This document shows, piece by piece, positions 10,173 through 21,335 of a DNA stretch of 64,000 nucleotides. Numbering within the stretch: the first letter of the stretch is position 1; every line of letters starts with the position of its first letter. A program made the translations under genes and the position numbers. Under the pieces are notes generated by a model that was not told the DNA's origin, did no database searches, and saw nothing but the letters and a program-made list of their open reading frames with translations. This DNA is from Anthoceros angustus (taxonomy: Eukaryota > Streptophyta > Anthocerotopsida > Anthocerotales > Anthocerotaceae): assembly GCA_010909165.1 (NCBI GenBank), contig MU008187.1, positions 700,247 to 764,246 on the forward strand, given 5' to 3'.

Positions 10173-12131
10173 TTAGGATCTCGAATCCCTGGACAACCAA
10201 GCTTCCACAAATCTGTACCACGCATTGTGCCTGGCTCTACCCAGCCTAGTCTCAAAGCAGCGCTGCCTCTCCTTGTCCCTCTCCCTTTCTGCAGCAAGCC
10301 ACATCTCCCAGAAGCATCTCCAATCGAAGTCACCTTCCCGATTAGCACACACCGCCATTTCAAACCTCTCCTCTCGTCCCGCCTCGCTTCTGCTCTCTGC
10401 CTGACGCCACAAATCCACACACATTTGCCACTCCGCATCTTTTTCCATTTCTGCACACAGACTGGCCTCGAACTTTCTTCCTCTTTCTAGTTCCCTCTGG
10501 CTTTCCAGCTTCCTCCAGGATTCGTGCGTGCTCGGCAGTTCCGACTCCTCCTCTGTTATTGCACGCACACTAGCCTCCAATTTGGTCGCCCCCTCTGCCG
10601 GTCGCCAGGACTCCGCAATGCTCTGCCACTCCCAGTCTCGTTCTCTAGCCTCGACTGTTTTCTCCGCATCGAACTGTTTACGTTTGTCGCGGTCACTCCA
10701 CACCCTCAAGCTCCTCTGCCACTGAAGATCCCTCTCTCTGTCTGCACACAAACTTGTCTCCAGCTTGGCCTTCCTCTCCTGCTCTTTCTGAGTCTCGAGC
10801 TCAGCCCAGGATTGCAGTGCTCGTTGCACCTCCAGATTACGTTCTCTGTCTGCACATAAACTTTCTTCGAAGACTCGTTGTCTGTCTTCCTCTCGAATGT
10901 CCTGTAAATTAGGCCGCCACGACTGGAGATCTGGAGCACCTTGCCACGAATTTGTCTCTTGCTCTGCACATACTCGGGCTTCGTTCACGTACTGATTTTC
11001 CACCTCTTTGTAACACTGTAACTGCTGCCAGTTTTCAAGGTTGCTAGCCCACAGATTGCTTGATTCCAATGGCATCTCTCCCTTTGTGCACGATCGGTCC
11101 CCTTTCACCAGACTAGCTGCAGTCTGTGTCTGCACTCCATCTAACTCTTGCCGCCAAGAATCCAAGGCAACTTGCCACTCTGAGCTTTCCCCTCTGTTAG
11201 TGCACCACGAAGCATCAAAATCACGTTCCACAGCGAGTGCATGTAAACCTGGCCGATAGCTGAAGCTCCGAGACGCCTCGTTTATCGTTTCGGGCGCTGT
11301 GTCGTCGAGGACTGAGCCTAGGTCAGATACCTCCTCTTGATCAACATCCAAACTGGCATCAAACTCCGCCTTCCATTCCTTCAGATTGTTACGCTCTGCC
11401 AGCCACTCATCCAAGGCTCTGTCCAAATTGGACTTCATCGCGAAATCAGACAGCTTATCCTTGCTCCTTGTAAGGTCTCTTTCCCCCTGATCCATCATCG
11501 GCACCTCCGAAACTCCTTCTCCTCCCCTTGAACCATAGTTCGCGCTAGCATTACGTTTTGTCTCATGTGTTGTTCCAACCTGCTGGCTCGGATGAACAAA
11601 TTTCTGTGCCGCACAACCTCCCGGCGGATGCCTACTACCTACTTCCCCTCCGATGGCCCGAGGCCTCCTCCTTCCACACTCTCGCCTGCTCGCTTCGCTG
11701 TGCGCAACGCAGTGCGCCCTGGCTTGGTTGCTGTGAGGAGGCCGTTTCAGACCTGCGGCAATAACACAACCACTCTGAACACTCTCATCCTCCGTCTCAT
11801 GGTCCCGGTCTGTAGCGCTCTGTGAGGGAACTTGACTGCGTACACCAGGCTCTCCGTGGAGGTACAAGGAATCCTGCTTCTGATCATCTGTCTCTATGTC
11901 GCTTTCAATGCTTTCCCAAGAGCTTAATTCTTGCTGTTTGGGTGGATTTTCATCAGACGTGTGTGTGCTGCTTCTCCCTTGCGACGGGCTCCCTTCACCA
12001 TAATCCGTGCCACCGCGGGCAGAAGCACGAGTCTGGCTCAATCCATCCCCGCTGCTGTCTTCTGCACTTACACTGGCCTTAGGAATCCGAGGCTTATTCC
12101 TACTTGTGCACAGCCAAGATTTCCAGGCCAT
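10173..12131 (-). CDS. Tryptophan-repeat coiled-coil protein, C-terminal part, unknown function
   Basis: An open frame of 652 residues from the first ATG at 12131. The first 200 residues are acidic and Ser-rich (low complexity). The rest is Glu/Arg-rich and probably helical. From about residue 400 to the end it carries a degenerate repeat of about 36 residues: S-L-C-A-x4-(D/E)-x3-WQ-x4-x2-W-x2-E, followed by a charged segment. Four well-kept copies begin SLCADRERN, SLCADRERD, SLCAEMEKD and AVCANREGD. I do not recognise this family. No membrane segment, signal peptide or catalytic motif is visible. The open frame just upstream (12176-14257) shows a related pattern of SWEAR segments, so both are probably parts of one gene, with a small intron or an error between 12131 and 12176. 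Confidence 0.6.
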   Translation of the reverse strand: MAWKSWLCTSRNKPRIPKASVSAEDSSGDGLSQTRASARGGTDYGEGSPSQGRSSTHTSDENPPKQQELSSWESIESDIETDDQKQDSLYLHGEPGVRSQVPSQSATDRDHETEDESVQSGCVIAAGLKRPPHSNQARAHCVAHSEASRRECGRRRPRAIGGEVGSRHPPGGCAAQKFVHPSQQVGTTHETKRNASANYGSRGGEGVSEVPMMDQGERDLTRSKDKLSDFAMKSNLDRALDEWLAERNNLKEWKAEFDASLDVDQEEVSDLGSVLDDTAPETINEASRSFSYRPGLHALAVERDFDASWCTNRGESSEWQVALDSWRQELDGVQTQTAASLVKGDRSCTKGEMPLESSNLWASNLENWQQLQCYKEVENQYVNEARVCAEQETNSWQGAPDLQSWRPNLQDIREEDRQRVFEESLCADRERNLEVQRALQSWAELETQKEQERKAKLETSLCADRERDLQWQRSLRVWSDRDKRKQFDAEKTVEARERDWEWQSIAESWRPAEGATKLEASVRAITEEESELPSTHESWRKLESQRELERGRKFEASLCAEMEKDAEWQMCVDLWRQAESRSEAGREERFEMAVCANREGDFDWRCFWEMWLAAERERDKERQRCFETRLGRARHNAWYRFVEAWLSRDSRS

Positions 12132-12175
12132 CACTCCAATTATTCAGCTCCGCATGCAAACACTATTAGGGTGAG

Positions 12176-14257
12176 CTAGAGCAAGCGATACGGCGGCGGA
12201 TACACACGTTCATCCACTCTGCTGTACTTCCTGCTTCCCTCGCCTACAGCATCATCGCCAAATGAAACACCTCCCTCTTCAATCTCGTCGTCATAGTACT
12301 TGTCGTTGTAATAGTAGGTCTCAAGATGCTCCTTGCTGCTACTAGCTTCAATGATCCGTTTTGCGTCAGCCGTGAGGGTTCCCTTACCTGCTTCCTCAGC
12401 GATAGCCTCCTCCGGCTCTGAGCGAGGAGTGCTTGTGGTGGCAGAATCAGTGTCCCCGGGAACTTGAGCTCCTTGCAATGTTGCAGGCAAGATTTCCTCT
12501 TGAGCAGCTGCTGCTACTTCATCGATATCTGCACCACCTTGGGCTGGCCTTGCAGGGCCTTCTTCCTGGGACTGGTTGTTGCCAGCGTCTTGTCGTGCAG
12601 CGGATGATGCCTGAGACGTGTCTTCAAGCTCCGAATCATGCTCCACTCTCTCCTGGAACTTGTACGTCTCCAACTCGGCCACAGTGACACTGGCAGGCTC
12701 TTCTTCCACAGCTATACATCTGGCAGGACTCGATTCTGGCTCAACCTTGCAGGGCACACTCTTGGCATCCTCCTCACTCTTCCTCAACTCGATCTGCGAC
12801 GCGGGATTCCCGTGGCCTGCGAAAGTAGCGAGGGATGTATCGCTGTCGGAGTCCAGATTCCCGAGATCAAAAACCTCCGATCCGGCATCATCGGTATTGT
12901 TATTCACATCGGCAGCATGAGCACCGGTTTCACCTTCCCCGCAAGCATTGTTGGCATACCAGCTTTCAAGCCCCGAGTTCACCCTCTCTCTCTCCCGCTC
13001 GAGAGCCTCCCTGGCCTCGAGAGCGAGCCTCTGCCTCTCGATCTCCCACTCCCTCCCAACCTGCCTCTCCCACTCGATCTTTCTCACACCCGCACTCCTG
13101 GCCTCCCAAGCGTAGCTATGGCGCGTCCGCTGCTCCAGCCTCTCCTCCTCCCTCCTCCTGGTCCTCTCGATCTCCCGCTGCACGCTCCGGCGCGCCTCCC
13201 ACGACCGCAGCTCCTGATCCCTCTGCACTCCGAAAATCCGCTGCCTCTCCCTGTCGATCGCGCGCTCCCAGGACGAGCGCGCCTCGAATCCCAGGGCAGC
13301 GCGGGCCTTGTCCCGCTGCCGCTCCTGCTCGATGAGCCGCTCCCGGCGCTTCACCTAGCCACGGACAGGCGCGCGTTCAAGCCGACGCTCTCCTGCTCCA
13401 CCACAGTCTCGTGCTCCGCCTCCCTCCGCGTCTGCCGCACCTTCTGCCTGTGCGCGCACACCTTGCCTCGTAGATCCGTCTCTCCTTCTCCCACAGCGCC
13501 AGTTCGATCTGCACCCGCTCCCGCTCCCGCTTCCGAATGGCGCTCAGCCGAGCTTCCAGCGCCAAGATCTCCTTCTCCCGCCGCCTGATCCGCTCCCTCT
13601 CCGACTCCCGGGCGGCCGCCCTGTCCCTGCACTGCCTGGCCTCCTGCGTCCGCTGCACCGACCTCCGGACCTCCTCCGCCCGCCGCTCCTGCGCCTCCTC
13701 CTGCTCGCGCTTCCGCCGGGCCTCCTCCGACTCCGCACCGCTTCCCCTTGCTGCTCCGCCGCAAGACCGGCCTCAGCTCCACCACCTCGCTGCCCCTGCT
13801 CCTGCTCCTGCTCCGAAGGCACGGCCTGTATCTCCTGGTCCGTCTCCCCGTGCAGCCTGCTGATCCAGCTATGGAGCCTCCTGTCAGTGTGCGCCCTGCT
13901 GGAGCTCCCGCTGCTCTCCCCGCCGCTCCCGGATGCCTCCGCTGCCGGTGCCGGTGCCGATGCCGGTGCCGCCTCCGCCTTGCCCTGCGTCCGGTTGGAG
14001 GCCTGGTCGGAGAGCGAGGCCTTGGAGCTGCTGCTCCGGCTGGGATCTTGCTCACGCTCCTGCTCCTGCTCCTGCTGCTGCGCTAGCGCGACCGTGGCCA
14101 GGCCGGCCGACGAGTCCTCTGGCGCAGATGGCACCCCGTACTGCAGCGCCTGCGTGCGCTCCTCCTCCTGCTCCCTTGCACCATGCAGCCCGGTGAGAGC
14201 GCCGGCGAAATCCTCAAACGGCTCGGGCACCTCCGGGGAAGGAGGCGAGAACGCCAT
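12176..14257 (-). CDS. Same gene, N-terminal part (frame broken), Glu/Arg-rich coiled coil
   Basis: A plausible start is the ATG at 14257 (MAFSPPSPEVPEPFEDF). The first 150 residues are Ser/Ala/Gln-rich with EQEQEQE runs. The coiled-coil signal then moves between frames: frame shifts are needed near 13740-13800 and again near 13450, after which a long frame (13354-12176) reads RRERLIEQERQRDK, repeated SWEAR units, an acidic Ser-rich tail and PPPYRLL before a stop. The breaks lie in very GC-rich sequence and may be short introns or consensus errors; I could not find splice sites that keep the frame. The function is unknown. Confidence 0.5.
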
Positions 14258-14307
14258 CGCTTGCTGCCTGCTACCGGCCTCGCATCCGCCGGTTCTGGTG
14301 GAGGCGC

Positions 14308-14355
14308 CCTGTCCTGTCCTGTCCTGTCCTGCCCTGCCCTGCCCTGCCCTGTCCC
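14308..14355. repeat. Pentanucleotide microsatellite (CCTGT/CCTGC)n
   Basis: About nine tandem five-base units lie just upstream (on the minus strand) of the proposed start of the coiled-coil gene, so they are in its 5' region. Confidence 0.9.
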
Positions 14356-14362
14356 TGCTCTG

Positions 14363-15573
14363 GGCGCAAACCGTTACACGGGGCCCCCATCAACTGCCGG
14401 GCCCCGGCCTCGCGGCCTTGCCACACCCCCCGGACCGCGAACGGGAACGGAGGCCCCGCTCCCACTTCGAATTTAAAACCACATTTGCGTTCTATCGTAA
14501 GCTTCTCATTCCAAACATTGCCAAGCTTATGTGACGTAGGCGATGAGGCATGGTTGCTTGCGATTCGTGAACAAAGGGTTTTTGCTGCTTGTCGAACTGG
14601 AACACGGAACTCCAGTATCTGCAGGATCTCTCGAAATTCCTCGGCTATAATCCGTGTGGTGTGTTTGGGATGTGATTCTTTCTTTCAGCAGCAACATTTT
14701 CTCCAGCAACATCTCTTGACGTTCAAGTTCGGATTGGAGCTGCTAAATCAACTTTATGAACATCAATCTAATGGACCAAGAAGATGATTTTTGGAAAACA
14801 AATGATATAACACTAATTAAATTAAAGTGATATGGATTGGGATACTTTAATAATTTTGATAGAGATCTATATTTTAATATTATTTTATTTTAATCTCTAA
14901 AATTATTTATATATCTGAATTGATAATTTTAATATTCATAGAATTATAATATTTTATTTTATTTCATATTTATTTATATGCCTTAACAGTTCCATTAACA
15001 CTGAAATCAAGTCTTTTGACCCATGTTCTTTAACATTGTGAAAATATTTTGTATGGCATTAGCTCATGTTAAGGTTGCACTCTTTGATAAATTATACCCT
15101 CTATACTATAAAAAAATAATTAAACTTTTTTTTATCAATATATATGGTCAAACCCCCTCAAGAAACGAGATCTATTACTTCATGGGTACTCATGGAACTA
15201 TTACTACATGGGTACTCATCTGATGGTCAAAAGTTTTTAGTATGTTGGAAAGGCCATTTCTTGGACTATGTGTCTTATTTTTTCTCAAAATCAAAAAACA
15301 TTGAAGAAACAAACTATGGGATCATAACATAAAGTAATGGCTTTCATTTTTTGAGAAATAATTTGCCATGAAGGGCAACCTTAACATGCACTAGTGTCAT
15401 ACAAAAATTTATCCTACAATGTGGGAACCGCGAAGAAGTACGAGTGAGTAACTAAACTTCATATCTAAAGTCGCCTATGCTTCGTAAAGTGTCATACCCA
15501 AGAAGAAGTAAGAGGGAGTAACTAAGTCGACTATGGCTCCTACAATGTTGTAACGAAGAAGAATGTAAGGCCT
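14363..15573. other. AT-rich intergenic DNA containing a MITE-like element
   Basis: No gene is seen. Base composition changes sharply, from GC-rich before 14470 to very AT-rich after 14780. The MITE-like element at 15051-15402 is the only structured feature. The left limit of the WD40 tandem duplication (about 15219) lies inside it. Confidence 0.5.
15051..15402. mobile_element. MITE-like element with about 45-bp terminal inverted repeats
   Basis: The left end (GTATGGCATTAGCTCATGTT..., 15051-15095) and the reverse complement of the right end (GTATGACACTAGTGCATGTT..., 15402-15358) agree at roughly 36 of 45 positions. The interior is AT-rich and non-coding. The length of about 350 bp and the lack of a transposase suggest a non-autonomous DNA transposon. 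Target-site duplication could not be fixed because the flanks are A/T runs. A further copy of the right end is present at about 16826-16872 through the later tandem duplication. Confidence 0.6.
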
Positions 15574-18112
15574 TCATAGTACAAAGGTTGTAGAGAAAAC
15601 ATTACTTACTACCGTACCTCCTAAAAATTGTCCATATGTCCATACCTTAACACAGCCATCCATGTCAGCTGTAAAGAACATCCCAAACCCTGAACTTGAA
15701 GGTCCTTCTTCCATGACACATATGGGACTCTTGTGTGAACATGCTACTCTTTCAGTGAATCTGGTGTTCCAAGCCAAGTTGCAAATACTTTAAATCCAAC
15801 AACATGATAGTTTTCAAAATTATGCAATAATGCAATGAATTGAGATACTTACTTTGGTAGGTCATATAACCTCAGCATACCATCTTCGTGGTAGCAAGAT
15901 AATACTCGTTGTCTAGAGGAAAACGTAAAACCATGCATACGAATTACTCTGGCAATAGGAGAAGAACCTTCTTGATTCTTAGGAAATGACCATCCTAAAG
16001 CCAATGTGTCTGATAAAGTTAAAGCCCATATTTTGATAGTTTTATCCAAAGAGGATGAGATTAAGAATTGATCCCAAATTTCTAGGTTGTTGATGAAATC
16101 ATCATGAGCCTTAAAGTCTTGTCGAATAGTTCCGCTAGCCACATCCCACATTTGGATATGGTAGTTTGTAGATGCAGAGTAGAGTTTACCATGCCCAGTT
16201 AAAATCTTGGTTATGTTAGCTGTATAGACCATGTAACTTGGTGCAACTTCAAAAAAGTTAGTGCTACTATTGAATCTCCAAGCTAAAATCCCATCGATAG
16301 AACAAACAAATACTATTGGTGGACTTGTTAGTACTGCCATTGATAGCACTGGGTTAAACTCTGTATTTGTTTTTTGTTGTATACTGCAACTAAGAGTTTG
16401 TCGTGTTAAGGTTTCTTGGTTCCATACCTGCAGATGTGGCCATCATATGAGTCCACATGAATCTTCATATAACACAACTTTGGGTCGTACTCATAGCATA
16501 GTTTTAGCATACACTATAAATCACATATCTCATGCAATTTTTCGGGTAGGACATGAAAGTACCTTGATCTCATTAGTTAACATCACGAATAGCCATTTGT
16601 CTACACACATCAAACGATATACAATATGTCCTATAGGTTGTACATGTATACATTGCCCAGTCACATAATTCCACACCCTCACCATCATCCGATGGTCAAA
16701 AGTTTTAGTATGTTGGAAAGGCCATTTCTTGGACTATGTGTCTTATTTTTCTCAAAATCAAAAACATTGAAGAAACAAACTATGGGATCATAACATAAAG
16801 TAATGGCTTTCATTTTTGAGAAATAATTTGCCATGAAGGGCAACCTTAACATGCACTAGTGTCATACAAAATTTATCCTACAATGTGGGAACCGAAGAAG
16901 CAATGAGGAGTAACTAAACTTCATATCTAAAGTCGCCATGCTCGAAAGTGTCATACCCAAGAAGAAGTAAGAGGGAGTAACTAAGTCGACTATGGCTCCT
17001 ACAATGTTAAGAAGAATGTAAGGCCTTCATAGTACAAAGGTTGTAGAGAAAACATTACTTACTAATTGCTCCTAAAAATTGTCCATATGTCCATACCTTA
17101 ACATGCACCATCCATGTCACCAGAAGAACATCCCAAACCTCGAACTTGAAGGTCCTTCTTCCATGACACATATGGGACTCTTGTGTGAACATGCTACTCT
17201 TTCTGAACTGTGTTCCAAGCCAAGTTGCAAATACTTTAAATCCAACAACATGATAGTTTTCAAAATTATGCAATAATGCAATGAATTGAGATACTTACTT
17301 TGGTAGGTCATATAACCTCGTGATACCATCTTCGTGGTAGCAAGATAATACTCGTTGTCTAGAGGAAAACGAAACCATGCATACGAATTACTCGCAATAG
17401 GAGAAGAACCTTCTTGATTCTTAGGAAATGACCATCCTAAAGCCAATGTGTCCGAAGTTAAAGCCCATATTTTGATAGTTTTATCCAAAGAGGATGAGAT
17501 TAAGAATTGATCCCAAATTTCTAGGTTGTTGATGAAATCATCATGAGCCTTAAAGTCTTGTCGAATAGTTCCGCTAGCCACATCCCACATTTGGATATGG
17601 TAGTTTGTAGATGCAGAGTAGAGTTTACCATGCCCAGCTTAAAATCTTGTTATGGCTGTATGTAACTTGGTGCAACTTCAAAAGTTAGTGCTACTATTGA
17701 ATCTCCAAGCTAAAATCCCATCGATAGAACAAACAAATACTATTGGTGGACTTGTTAGTACTGCCATTGATAGCACTGGGTTAAACTCTGTATTTGTTTT
17801 TTGTTGTATACTGCAACTAAGAGTTTGTCGTGTTAAGGTTTCTTGGTTCCATACCTGCAGATGTGGCCATCATATGAGTCCACATGAATCTTCATATAAC
17901 ACAACTTTGGGTCATTTCATAGCATAGTTTTAGCATACACTATAAATCACATATCTCATGCAATTTTTCGGGTAGGACATGAAAGTACCTTGATCTCATT
18001 AGTTAACATCACGAATAGCCATTTGTCTACACACATCAAACGATATACAATATGTCCTATAGGTTGTACATGTATACATTGCCCAGTCACATAATTCCAC
18101 ACCCTCACGGTA
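15219..18112. repeat. Tandem duplication of about 1.45 kb inside the WD40 gene
   Basis: Unit 1 (about 15219-16684) and unit 2 (about 16685-18112) align end to end. The junction CACCATCATCCGATGGTC joins exon 2 sequence to the left end of the unit at a short shared CATC(T/C)GATGG/CCATCCGAT string. Unit 2 differs from unit 1 mainly by small deletions and by CTG or CAG turned into CG-containing strings, not by ordinary substitutions. Confidence 0.85.
15574..16684 (-). pseudogene. Partial duplicate of the WD40 gene (exons 2' to 4)
   Basis: Minus-strand exons: part of exon 2 (16684-16563), exon 3 (16427-15853, open throughout) and exon 4 (15760 to a stop at 15574), separated by introns with GT..AG ends (about 135 and 92 bases). 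The protein segment has WD-type blades (IQMWD, LDKTIKIWAL, DGCVKVWTYG). It lacks exon 1 and the start of exon 2 because the duplication breakpoint cut it. It is the intact version of exons 3-4, whereas the copy attached to exon 1 is damaged. Confidence 0.65.
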
Positions 18113-18713
18113 CCATCCGATCCTCCTGTACAAATTTGTTTGGAGTCAGATGATAATACAATTGAATTTACATTCTGTAACAAAAGTTCACAAGCCATCA
18201 GAAACATTACTTCTTTAGATAATATGCTTTGAAACTAATAAATTTTAATTATAAAATTTTAAATAAAATATGATAATAAATATAACTCCCCAAAAACTAT
18301 CATCTTACCTTTAGGTGCCCAATCAATACTATGTGTAAATTGAGCTGGATGGGGACTTGACTCCTTCCGCTAGGACGATGAATAACTCGTGCATCATTAT
18401 TGAAAGGTAAATTGAATCGCATAGGTGCAGGAATCCTAACAGCGGTAGGAGGAATAAGTCCTACCTCACTCCTATTGTTCAGATTGAGTAGCATGGCAGC
18501 CTGACTCCGAGGAATAACTCCTACCTCACTCCTATTGTTGAGATTGAGTAGCATGGCAGCCTGACTCCTAATGGTGAGCCCCTGTGTATCTTGTAGCTCA
18601 TTATTGCTATCCCTCTTGACCCTCTTGTGAGGACCGCTAACTCGTAACTCATTATCACCATATTCATAGTTATCTGACCTAGGGATGTGAGAGTTCAAGA
18701 AACGATGATCCAT
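16685..18713 (-). CDS. WD40-repeat protein, ZFWD-like
   Basis: Exon 1 is 18713-18309 (starts MDHRFLNSH; contains a duplicated 20-residue unit RSQAAMLLNLNNRSEVG plus IP, from a 60-bp repeat). Exon 2 is 18174-17989 (NVNSIVLSSDSKQICTGGSD, TVRVWN). Exon 3 is 17854-17299 and exon 4 lies upstream of about 17220. Splice sites are GTAAGA/TTACAG and GTACTT/CTGCAG. The joined sequence reads L-I-G-H-L-K into N-V-N-S and forms WD40 blades like those of plant ZFWD proteins, but no CCCH zinc finger is visible. In this unit exon 3 and exon 4 carry small deletions that break the frame; the downstream duplicate has them intact. The role is probably a beta-propeller scaffold; nothing more specific can be said. 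Confidence 0.6.
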
Positions 18714-18741
18714 GTTGAAAGAATTGTTGGAAACTCACTAT

Positions 18742-19334
18742 AAGTAACGCCCTTCACCGCGCCGCCAGTAAGGAAGCAACAAGTGCTAGCTTCCCAACAG
18801 TCTAGGACCTCGCCAATTCACTCCACAAGAGACTTGCATGACTCTCAGCGCTCTTAATCGCACAACGCAGTAGTAGGCTCCAATTAGCCCACTGTCCACT
18901 AACGACTCGCAGGCCACCTCATTGAGGTGCTGCTCTTTATTGATAGAATATACTCTGGCTATCTATGCCCAACTGGCTACTAGTAGCCTTGACTCAACGA
19001 CAAGGTCATTAGCTAGGCTCACCACAGCTCTCTCAACACAAGGCTTGCAATGCACACTTGCCTGCTCTCTCATGAGTGTATGATCTTCCTAAAAGCTTGC
19101 TCTCGTCCTTATATATCCTACAGCCTTACCTCAACTAGGCAACTGTTAACATTGGGATTCTTGCAGACCACTGATCACTAAGACTCCTCTTTAGGCAACT
19201 CTTCATTAGTGGCTGTAGCAATTCCTCTCTAATAGAAGATTGCATAAAGTATACAACACATGCATCTTCTTAATAGGGCAGCTACTAATTAGCTTTTTAC
19301 CTCTTTTAACTTTTCATCTTTCTATCTTATTTCA
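18742..19334 (-). repeat. 3' LTR of the retrotransposon
   Basis: This aligns with 20215-20848 from AAGTAACGCCC to CTTATTTCA. It ends only about 29 bases before the start codon of the WD40 gene at 18713, in the same orientation. Confidence 0.8.
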
Positions 19335-19848
19335 CTAGTACAGTTACTCTTCCCCACTGGGAAGATGTCATTGTCCTCAATGACCTCCAGTGTAACGTGA
19401 AATCATCCATAATTCTTGTTGCACATCTTCAAGTGAAACCCCAGACAGGATCTGCATAACCATGAAGCCTTACCAGATACTCTGGTACATTACCACGAAC
19501 AGCAAGCGCCTCTCTCTCTACCAGGAATTCAACAATCTCCCGCAGACCATGATTGTATTGAACCAGGATGACATAGTCTTCCCTGTTCATAAACTAACTC
19601 CTAGTTCATAAACTTCTAGTTCATAAACTAACTCGTGACAAACTCACTATCTTTACCACCATGGGTTAGGTTAGTTAAACATAATAGTTAATACAGTTAT
19701 TTAATTCCAAGGTTAAGACGGTTATTTCACACACTATGTAAGACACTCACGTTTGTAACAATATATCTCCTTCTGCGTACGTTGTGTGTTTTGCTAGCCT
19801 CATCTTGTGTCCCTTGCTGATTATGATGCCATCACATGCATAGGTATA

Positions 19849-20172
19849 TTATCTTGCAATTCCATTTCCACCAGTGTGCTTGGCAGCTCCTCTGCCAGCA
19901 CTACTAGAACTTCCTCTAGTCTGGGCATACTGACCACGAGTATTGCCTCGAAATCGTCTGGAGAAGTTGGATGTACTAGAATGAAAAGTGTCTGGAATGG
20001 CATCTGCTACTGTGATAGCCTCTGCTAACGTAGTTGGACTATGCAACTCAATTACTCTCACTTCCTCTTCTTCTGAAGATGATGAATCTTCAGGCGGTTG
20101 AGGTGGATGATCGGCAGGAGACTGCTGCTTCTTCAGCATCTCCTTGCTCTTATGATTGACCATCTTGTGCAC
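19849..20172 (-). pseudogene. gag remnant of the LTR element
   Basis: A 107-residue minus-strand frame contains an SSSSEEEE acidic run, LAEAITVADAIPDTFHS and an Arg/Gly/Ser-rich tail (SRRFRGNTRGQ), resembling the end of a plant retrotransposon gag before the zinc knuckle. No CCHC motif is present. The position between the LTRs supports the call. Confidence 0.5.
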
Positions 20173-20200
20173 TCTTTAGTCACTTGGAGGAATGGACTAC

Positions 20201-20212
20201 ACTCTGATACCA
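20201..20212 (-). other. Retrotransposon primer-binding site
   Basis: TGGTATCAGAGT on the minus strand, two bases inside the 5' LTR. It matches the initiator-Met tRNA 3' end used by many plant LTR elements. Confidence 0.75.
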
Positions 20213-20214
20213 CA

Positions 20215-20848
20215 AAGTAACGCCCCTCACTGCGCGGCCATGAAGGAAGCGACAAGTGCTGGGTTCGCAGCGGTCTAGGACTTCGCCAATTCACTCCACA
20301 AGAGACTTGCACGACTCTCAGCGTTCTCAACCTCACGCAGCATTAGGCTCCAAGTAGCCCGTTGTCCACTGATGACTCATAGGCCACCTCATCGAGGTAT
20401 TGCTCTTTATTGATAGAATACACACTTGATCTGGCTATATACGCCCAATTGGCTACTGTTCTTGACTCCCAACTGGCTACTGCCCTTGACTCAACGACAA
20501 GCTCACTAGCTAAGCTCTCCATAGCTCTCTCAACACAAAGCTTCCAGTGCACACTTGCGTACTCTCTTATGAATATATAATGTTCCTATAAGAGAGTATA
20601 TAATGTTCCTAAAAGGCCTTGCTCTCGCCCTTATATATCCCGCAGCCTGACCTCAATTAGGCAGCTGTTAACATTAGTTGCAAACCACTCATCACTAAAA
20701 ATCTTATTTAAGCATGTCTTCATTGATGTAACAATTCCTTTCTAATAGGAGATTGCATGAAGCATGCAACACATGCGTTTCTTGGCAGAGCAGCTACTAA
20801 TTATTTTTTTACTTCATTTAATTTTTTTTATTTTTCTATCTTATTTCA
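20215..20848 (-). repeat. 5' LTR of the retrotransposon
   Basis: The direct repeat partner of 18742-19334. The shared block includes CACTCCACAAGAGACTTGC-like and CTCTTTATTGATAGAATA strings. Confidence 0.8.
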
Positions 20849-20942
20849 TTGATGTCATAACTCTATATGCTTTCCGCAAAAAGAAAGCCCTTTCTGCAAG
20901 TTCACAGCCTTTCATTTTTGCGGTCATGGCGTGCGAAATGGT

Positions 20943-21175
20943 CATTGATCACCCCTTCGCCTTATACTCCTCCTGCAACTTCACAGCCTTCTCCGCGAAT
21001 TATCATTGATCGCCTCTTCGCCTTAAACTCCTCCTGCAACTTCACAGCCTTCTCCGCGAATTATCATTGATCGCCTCTTCGCCTTAAACTCCTCCTGCAA
21101 CTTCACAGCCCTCTCCGCGAATAATCATTGATCGCCTCTTTGCCTTATACTCCTGCAACTTCACAGCCTTGTCTG
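20943..21175. repeat. 61-bp tandem repeat, nearly four copies
   Basis: Units begin with CATTGATC at 20943, 21004, 21065 and about 21126, the last shortened. Each includes CTCCTGCAACTTCACAGCC. The unit is not a multiple of three, so it is not a protein repeat. Confidence 0.85.
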
Positions 21176-21335
21176 CTTTCCCTTCAGCTATTTTCGGTGC
21201 CTGTTCAGCCATTTTGGATGTCAGAGAACCCCTGCATTCAATCTGCTGAGATCCTACACTCTTGCTGTGCCAACACATTAGTTACACATGCGTCACACTC
21301 AAAAGAGGCCTGGCCAAACAGCAATGAACCCTCAA

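Larger units (their letters stand above)
18742..20848 (-). mobile_element. Short LTR retrotransposon, minus orientation
   Basis: Two direct repeats of about 600 bases flank an 880-bp interior. Just inside the right (5') LTR lies TGGTATCAGAGT on the minus strand, the usual primer-binding site for initiator-Met tRNA. A purine-rich tract (GTGGGGAAGAG on the minus strand, near 19350) precedes the left (3') LTR. The interior holds only a gag remnant; there is no protease, reverse transcriptase or integrase, so the element is non-autonomous. The LTRs differ at many positions, so insertion is not very recent. Target-site duplication was not found. Confidence 0.8.

Noticed and set aside
12638-13588. 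316-residue plus-strand Pro/Leu-rich frame
   Set aside because: Antisense to the Glu/Arg-rich coiled coil; the composition is the mirror of Glu/Arg codons.
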